A DNA stretch of 27,043 nt from a virus: IMG/VR virus record IMGVR_UViG_3300035156_000187, positions 1 to 27,043 of that record; one strand, given 5' to 3'. Below, piece after piece: positions 23,300 through 27,043 of this stretch (the first letter of the stretch is position 1; every line of letters begins with the position of its first letter). The notes under the pieces were generated by a model that saw only the letters and a program-made list of their open reading frames with translations, searched no databases and had not been told where the DNA came from. The translations under genes were made by a program, and so were the position numbers.

Positions 23300-24016
23300 A
23301 TGGGGCTGCAGCTAAAGGAATATGCTGATTCTGCATTGGGTGTTACTGTCTCTGGTACCGCTGAACAGCGTCATGCTGGTTTTATATTTAAAGATGGTGC
23401 GGATGTTAGGATTCTTCATTTGGCCTGGCATTTTGCATTAAAGCGTAACTCTGTCGATGAGTATATAAATGCGCGTGGGCTGGGGCCATTTTGCGCATAT
23501 TGTTGCGAAGGGCTGCTGGATTCTCAGACGCTTGAAGTTGTTAGCTTTCTAAAGGTAATCTGGAAGCGGAATCAGCATGCGATTCCTTACGGTATTGGTG
23601 CGGACGGCATTGAAGGTTTCTTCAATCTGGATGGAACGATAGCAAGAGCTAGATCCGGAGACGGCCTCACGTGCGCAACATTCATCATGAGTGTTTTTTC
23701 ATGTTTGGGCTTGTCGCTCATCGATCCAAGCGATTGGGAGAGTCGCTCAGATGACAAGGTGTGGCACCGTTGGATACTTGATAATTTAAGCCAGCATCCC
23801 GCCTACCAGCCTCAGGTAGCGGGACATGCCGCCGCACAGGAAAGACATGTCGGACATGCGGCTCGATTCCGCCCTGAAGAGGTGGTAGGTTGCGCTGCTT
23901 ACATTGAGGACGACCCTAAAAGCTTCGATCAAGCTGTCGAAGCTGGTGAAGTAGTGCTAGCGGATATGGTCGCCAAAGGTATTTATGCTCTTCCTGGCGC
24001 ACCCACCTGCGCATGA
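23300..24016 (+). CDS. Accessory operon protein C, candidate permuted papain/NlpC-like enzyme
   Basis: 238 aa, starting 5 nt after B. It contains LHLAWHFALKR (His40 and His44) followed, about 80 residues later, by SGDGLTCATFIMSVFSCLGLSL with Cys125. A His-before-Cys order with the Cys at the start of a hydrophobic helix is what circularly permuted NlpC/P60 and LRAT-like (YiiX-type) proteins show. On this basis it could be a cysteine peptidase, amidase or acyltransferase and the effector of the operon. Residues 60-72 hold a Cys cluster (FCAYCCEG). Residues 165-200 are His/Ala-rich (GHAAAQERHVGHAARF). No membrane segment or signal peptide. The assignment is tentative and needs structure prediction. 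Confidence 0.6.
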   Translation: MGLQLKEYADSALGVTVSGTAEQRHAGFIFKDGADVRILHLAWHFALKRNSVDEYINARGLGPFCAYCCEGLLDSQTLEVVSFLKVIWKRNQHAIPYGIGADGIEGFFNLDGTIARARSGDGLTCATFIMSVFSCLGLSLIDPSDWESRSDDKVWHRWILDNLSQHPAYQPQVAGHAAAQERHVGHAARFRPEEVVGCAAYIEDDPKSFDQAVEAGEVVLADMVAKGIYALPGAPTCA

Positions 24017-24048
24017 CCATTATTGGGATTGCTCCAAATGTCCTGTAG

Positions 24049-24420
24049 CTTCTTCGGCGACTCCTCTTCCATGGCGAGATCTCCCGGTGGCTACCTCAGC
24101 TTTGCAGGGGGATTGGAATTATTTCTCCAGCCAAGAAGGCCAGGGGCGGCGGGAATGCCGGGAAAGGGGGAAAATCAGTTCCAGAACTCAAGCGACGCCC
24201 CTTGTAAAGGGCGGTCTCTAATCCTGTCGTTCGAAAAAGTATTGGAACTGATTTGTACGTCAACGGGCCGACCGTCGGCGCTTTGCATGACGGTCTTGAA
24301 AGCCGTGGGCAGTGTGTGGGGTGTCACCACTCTCCGAGTGCTGTGGCCCTGAGTGCGATGCTTCTGGACAGAGTACTAAAGTCGTATCCAGGATTCAGGA
24401 GAACGCCGGCTATGCTCTAG
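24049..24420 (+). pseudogene. Decayed coding remnant after the accessory operon
   Basis: In one frame, open stretches are separated by stops at 24046 and 24205. The first reads ISPAKKARGGGNAGKGGKS and continues to the stop; the second reads NPVVRKSIGTDLYVNGPT, then GALHDGLESRGQCVGCHHSP, SAVALSAMLLDRVLKSYPG, ending at a TAG at 24418. These have protein-like composition but no usable start codon in the second part. The Gly/Lys linker and the Cys-rich domain are reminiscent of polymorphic-toxin tips, only as an impression. It appears to be a gene relic with at least one in-frame stop. Confidence 0.4.
24172..24254. repeat. 12-bp inverted repeat enclosing a small hairpin
   Basis: AAATCAGTTCCA at 24172-24183 and TGGAACTGATTT at 24243-24254 are perfectly complementary. 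Between them CCCTT-GTA-AAGGG forms a small stem at 24199-24211. A third hairpin, GACCGTC / GACGGTC, follows at 24270-24295. They fall within the remnant, so coincidence is possible. Confidence 0.4.
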
Positions 24421-24453
24421 GCAAAAAGATCACACGCTATAAAGGAGGGAAGG

Positions 24454-24627
24454 ATGCCCCAGATAAAAGGACGCAGCCCAGCCCAACTCGCTAGAGTTCA
24501 AGCGATGTTGGACTGGCATTTGGACATGGCGGCCGAGCTAGAACGTTCCGGCAGGTTCGTCCAGGCCCGGGCCCATTTGTTAAGGGCGAACCTATTAAAG
24601 CCCGCCGCGTCCTACCCGAGCGGATGA
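24454..24627 (+). CDS. 57-aa helical protein
   Basis: 57 aa with a near-perfect ribosome site (AAAGGAGGGAAGG just before the ATG). The sequence opens MPQIKGRSPAQLARVQAML and continues DWHLDMAAELERSGRFVQAR, then AHLLRANLLKPAASYPSG: two amphipathic basic helices with no membrane segment. Codon use is typical of the high-GC host, unlike the three-gene operon before it. No family is recognised. It stands alone, so it may have its own promoter, but none was convincing. Confidence 0.65.
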   Translation: MPQIKGRSPAQLARVQAMLDWHLDMAAELERSGRFVQARAHLLRANLLKPAASYPSG

Positions 24628-24935
24628 GTGACAAAGCTCATCGCGGAGCCTCGTAGGTTCAGGATTCCGAAAACTTGGCATATCGGGATTGCAAGGCTGG
24701 CGCAGCCGCAAGAGTAGGGGAGCGGTAGTTGTCGGCAGGACGCCCAAGAAGGGAAAACGCGCACGTGAACAAAACGTGAGTCACAGCGCCTCACAGCGTG
24801 TACGCTGAGCGACTTCTTGAGATAGCGTAACCGTTTGCGGGCGGCGTAAGCTGTTGATAGTTAAGTGCTTTCCGTTGGTAAGGATGATTTAGGTTCCAGC
24901 GCCGCAAGACTCGACTCTCTTAATCCGCACCAAAC
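24628..24935. other. Gene-free stretch between the 57-aa gene and the bidirectional terminator
   Basis: About 310 bases. Short open frames on both strands (longest about 60 aa on the minus strand) lack ribosome sites and show no family signal. No tRNA, strong hairpin or repeat was recognised. Confidence 0.4.
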
Positions 24936-24969
24936 AAAAAAGCCCCGGCTCTCATGAGTCGGGGCTTTT
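24936..24969 (-). terminator. Bidirectional terminator of the minus-strand DUF2971 operon
   Basis: GCCCCG / CGGGGC stem with a short CTCATGAG inner palindrome. On the minus strand it runs into T6; on the plus strand into T4. It lies 22 bases beyond the stop of the small minus-strand gene. Confidence 0.88.
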
Positions 24970-24991
24970 GAGTTATGTACGCTGCAAAATT

Positions 24992-25162
24992 TTAATATGG
25001 CTCCCCAAAACGCAACCGTTTGGACCAATGTTTATTGAGGTTGAAAGGGTCGGGAAACAGGGTGGTTTTGTAGGTCAATTTTGCGGTTAAAGCCTTGATT
25101 ATAAAGTGATTGACGGCTTCGACCGGGGCGTCCCAGTCGGTAACATGTCTATCATTCGGCAC
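24992..25162 (-). CDS. Probable 56-aa partner of the DUF2971 gene
   Basis: 56 aa on the minus strand if the GTG at 25162 is the start; it begins 14 nt after the DUF2971 stop. The translation is protein-like: VPNDRHVTDWDAPVEAVNHF, then IIKALTAKLTYKTTLFPDPF, then NLNKHWSKRLRFGEPY. There is no good ribosome site next to the GTG; a GGGAGAGA lies about 20 bases upstream, so an unusual start or coupling is needed. Placement between the DUF2971 stop and a strong minus-strand terminator supports a real gene. No family is known. Confidence 0.5.
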   Translation of the reverse strand: MPNDRHVTDWDAPVEAVNHFIIKALTAKLTYKTTLFPDPFNLNKHWSKRLRFGEPY

Positions 25163-25176
25163 GTGCCGTATGTTTC

Positions 25177-26124
25177 TTATTTGTCTCTCCCTACTTTGTT
25201 AAACATTTCTAAATAGTCTCCAAGTATCCCCGCATGATGGAGAATGTGGAATGTATTACGATGGGCGGCTTCGCGCTTGTCATGTTCTGAGATGCTGCAC
25301 CATGAACATTTTGCGCTTTTTGATGGTTCTAGACAGTCCTCACATCTTTCTTCAGTTTGGACAATTTCATCCGGACTGAATACGTAGGTGTTATCAGCGT
25401 CGTCGACGAAGAATGGAGTAGTGGTACTTCGTCCGATTCGCTTTTCATAGAACTTGCAGCCGATTGTAGCGGCGGTTTCGCGAAGCTTGGCCTTTATTGT
25501 ACTCGAGGACTTTGCGCCTACGATGATGGCTGTTACGAGTTCTGACGGAAAATATAACAAAGATAGCTTAGGGCTTATTACCGTTTCTGCCGCTTTGGAT
25601 GTGACTAGTCTGCGCTCCTGCTCGTAGGACCAGCATTGCTGCTTCGTAAAATACGCTGCACTGCTAATTGCGTCCCGCAACCACCCGATGTACCTAAATT
25701 TAGAGATGTGGAACGCCCTATCTAATAAATCCTGCATATAATCATGAGGAGTATCTTGATAATCAATATCACCAAACGCTCCTTGCCAATTCATTTTTTC
25801 TTCAAGCCAGTTGGACAGACCTATTTCGTCGATTTCAACAACAAACCCTTGAGAGTTTGCTGCATAGTGCGCCCACATCGGCGTGCTTATAGGTGATTTA
25901 GAAAAACATGTTACGGGATGCTCAATCACCATAGATATCATTTCGTTGTAATACGCTAAAATCTCAGGGCCTTGATCATAGTCTATGGTCAAGAAAAACT
26001 CGTAAGGGTCGTTATAATCCTTGAGGTATGAAAGCTTAAAACTGCATCTGCCATCGTCTTGAAGGAAGACGCCGGCAATTTCGGGGCCAAAGTATTTGTA
26101 GACGTTGCCCGGGCTGCGTTCCAT
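25177..26124 (-). CDS. DUF2971 protein with C-terminal zinc-ribbon-like cysteines
   Basis: 315 aa on the minus strand from the ATG at 26124, chosen because GGAGAACCGC precedes it and the protein then opens MERSPGNVYKYFGPE, the normal DUF2971 start. An in-frame GTG at 26217 would add 31 atypical residues. The family blocks are all present: CSFKLSYLKDYNDPYEFF near residue 27, VTCFSKSPISTPMWAHYA near 71-88, GFVVEID, and CWSYEQERRLV near 164. After residue 260 a C-x2-C...C-x2-C pair (CEDC, CSWC) looks like a zinc ribbon. DUF2971 genes are frequent in phage and defence-island cargo; the biochemical activity is unknown to me. Lower GC than the phage genes. It forms a two-gene operon with the small gene downstream. 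Confidence 0.85.
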   Translation of the reverse strand: MERSPGNVYKYFGPEIAGVFLQDDGRCSFKLSYLKDYNDPYEFFLTIDYDQGPEILAYYNEMISMVIEHPVTCFSKSPISTPMWAHYAANSQGFVVEIDEIGLSNWLEEKMNWQGAFGDIDYQDTPHDYMQDLLDRAFHISKFRYIGWLRDAISSAAYFTKQQCWSYEQERRLVTSKAAETVISPKLSLLYFPSELVTAIIVGAKSSSTIKAKLRETAATIGCKFYEKRIGRSTTTPFFVDDADNTYVFSPDEIVQTEERCEDCLEPSKSAKCSWCSISEHDKREAAHRNTFHILHHAGILGDYLEMFNKVGRDK

Positions 26125-26436
26125 GCGGTTCTCCAGTGCGGTGGGTAAATTTTCGTTGCTGGCATCATGCCACTGAGTTGTATTTGAGTAAACGCGAAGC
26201 ATGGACACAGTCTGCACTAGGGCGGGTTCTGGAGTGGCTTTCGGTAGGCTTGCCGCGACTCCGTGAGAAAGGTCGCGCTAATTCGGCTGTGGTAGCAACA
26301 ACGCTTGGGAGTGCGCAAAACCTTTGCTGGAGGCCGCGTGTTCTCGTTTGCAAAATCACAAGAAAGACCGTATTTTGCGAGGGTGATTAGGGTGTATTTT
26401 TCTTACGTATCAAGAGGTTGAGAGCCTATCGTCCCC
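26125..26436. other. Gene-free stretch between DUF2971 and the attachment site
   Basis: About 310 bases. It contains the candidate minus-strand promoter and a GCAAAAT...ATTTTGC inverted pair at 26350-26378 whose role is unknown; near an attachment core it could be a recombinase arm site. No gene is seen. Confidence 0.4.
26386..26413 (-). promoter_or_regulatory. Candidate sigma-70 promoter for the DUF2971 operon
   Basis: On the minus strand TTGATA (26413-26408) and CCTAAT (26391-26386) are spaced 16 bases. This would give a leader of about 250 bases. Weak support. Confidence 0.3.
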
Positions 26437-26484
26437 AGCATGGGGTGCTAGGGGTCGAGTGTTCGAATCACTCCGTCCCGACCA
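26437..26484 (+). tRNA. 3' part of tRNA-Pro(GGG): prophage attachment core
   Basis: The sequence contains the anticodon loop ATGGGGT (anticodon GGG at 26442-26444) closed by AGC/GCT, the variable region, the T arm GAGTG-TTCGAAT-CACTC, the acceptor strand CGTCCCG, discriminator A and CCA. The 5' half (D arm, 5' acceptor) is missing: upstream bases do not pair or match. This is the pattern left when an integrase uses a tRNA 3' end as attachment site. The element lies to the left; the intact tRNA copy should be at the other end. Confidence 0.85.
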
Positions 26485-26492
26485 TAATTCCT

Positions 26493-26529
26493 AAAGGGAA
26501 CCAGCCACTTACAGGCTTGGTTCCCTTTT
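26493..26529 (+). terminator. tRNA-Pro terminator
   Basis: AAAGGGAACC-A-GCC pairs with GGC-TTGGTTCCCTTT with one bulged base, then continues into T. It follows the tRNA CCA end by 8 nt, as expected for the host tRNA transcript. Confidence 0.75.
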
Positions 26530-26717
26530 TCGTTTCCGGCTTGCGCAAAATCCGCGGAAAACTATCCGGCTATTTCGCTGATGTCGGACTCCGCAATGGC
26601 CTCCGACAATTAGACGAATCGACATCTGGCCGACAGCCTTGCCCTTCAATTCCCGCTGGAAGCTGCGCAAGCCCCGGCGGACAGCCCGAGCGTGCCTTGG
26701 CGCGATCTGCTTAGGCC

Positions 26718-26786
26718 GAGGAGTTGCGGGAGATGCTCGAGTACGCCGACGCGGCTTACGGGCGCTTGTCGGAAGACCTCGCGTAG
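26718..26786 (+). pseudogene. Truncated second copy of the 73-aa phage gene
   Basis: The translation EELREMLEYADAAYGRLSEDLA matches the C-terminal part of the gene at 21189-21410 (EELREMLEYADAAYGHV), and the DNA is nearly identical over about 50 bases (21330-21384 against 26718-26772). A TAG two codons upstream cuts off the N-terminal part. It lies on the host side of the attachment core, so it is a relic of another related prophage or of an earlier insertion. Confidence 0.75.
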
Positions 26787-26885
26787 CGGGATTGGTCGAA
26801 GGCTGGCGGTCGGAAAAAAGGGGAGTTCGAGATGTCGGCAGAACGCCGTGGCGGGTGGCCCCGCCGATGAGCCGGGGCTCGGCCG

Positions 26886-27032
26886 CTAAGCCTGAGTCCA
26901 CCGCACCTCTGCAATCCCGTGCCGCTCAGCGAGCGGTTTGCTGACCACCTTCACTTGCTCGTGTCGGTATTTGGGAATGGGTGCAACCCCGGAATCCACC
27001 GCCGCCCAGTGCCAGGCTTCGGCATTACTCAT
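26886..27032 (-). CDS. Small protein of unknown function (may extend past window)
   Basis: 48 aa from the ATG at 27032 on the minus strand, or the C-terminus of a longer protein beginning outside the window, since the frame is open to the edge. It reads MSNAEAWHWAAVDSGVAPIP, then KYRHEQVKVVSKPLAERHGI, then AEVRWTQA. The composition is protein-like with high-GC codon use. No family recognised. Confidence 0.5.
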   Translation of the reverse strand: MSNAEAWHWAAVDSGVAPIPKYRHEQVKVVSKPLAERHGIAEVRWTQA

Positions 27033-27043
27033 CGTCGCTGTAC

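Noticed and set aside
24172-24254. Retron-like noncoding RNA (outer inverted repeat like a1/a2)
   Set aside because: No reverse transcriptase gene in the window and the arms fall in a coding relic.
26418-26714. 98-codon frame running through the tRNA fragment
   Set aside because: It crosses the tRNA and its terminator, so it cannot be a natural gene.
1-27043. CRISPR arrays, insertion sequences, transposases, rRNA genes
   Set aside because: No regularly spaced short direct repeats, transposase motifs or rRNA-like stretches were found on reading both strands.

Overview
The window is most of the late (morphogenesis) half of a lambda-like siphophage prophage, its accessory end, and its right attachment junction in a Pseudomonas-type chromosome. 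The host guess rests on the high-GC structural genes, LexA boxes of the CTG-N10-CAG form, and the 3' end of a tRNA-Pro(GGG) at the junction. The genus is an inference; no host housekeeping protein is present.

Layout, left to right. 1-3246 holds the head and neck genes: a partial HK97-fold major capsid protein, an Ala-rich small protein, a gp6-like connector, a head-closure protein, a HK97 gp10-like protein and a DUF3168-like tail terminator. 3310-14327 is the lambda-order tail module: tail tube with an inserted beta-repeat, G and G-T chaperones with a GGGAAAG slippery site, a DUF6694-like lipoprotein cargo gene, tape measure, M, L (Fe-S cysteines), K (JAB plus NlpC/P60), I and J. 14331-18775 holds two related small tail proteins, an S74-chaperone tail fibre, a SleB-type wall hydrolase, a small protein and an SGNH esterase. 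Five intrinsic-terminator hairpins lie inside this single-direction late region.

18776-21410 is an SOS/DNA-modification cassette. It has a D12-class DNA adenine methylase behind a LexA box, a convergent YedK/SRAP gene on the minus strand, and a second LexA box in front of a small unknown gene, a UmuD'-like protein lacking the cleavage segment, and a 73-aa helical protein. A strong terminator at 21493-21531 closes it.

21532-26436 is a lower-GC accessory region. It carries a compact three-gene operon (21907-24016) of unrecognised proteins, the last of which looks like a permuted papain/NlpC-like cysteine enzyme. After it come a decayed coding remnant, a 57-aa gene with a strong ribosome binding site, and a minus-strand DUF2971 gene with a probable 56-aa partner ending at a bidirectional terminator. 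The position next to the attachment site fits lysogenic-conversion or anti-phage cargo. The three-gene operon is the best candidate for an undescribed system.

26437-26484 is the 3' part of tRNA-Pro(GGG), the attachment core, followed by its terminator. The intact tRNA and the integrase would be expected beyond the left edge. Beyond the junction, a truncated copy of the prophage's own 73-aa gene (26718-26786) suggests that an earlier related prophage used the same site.
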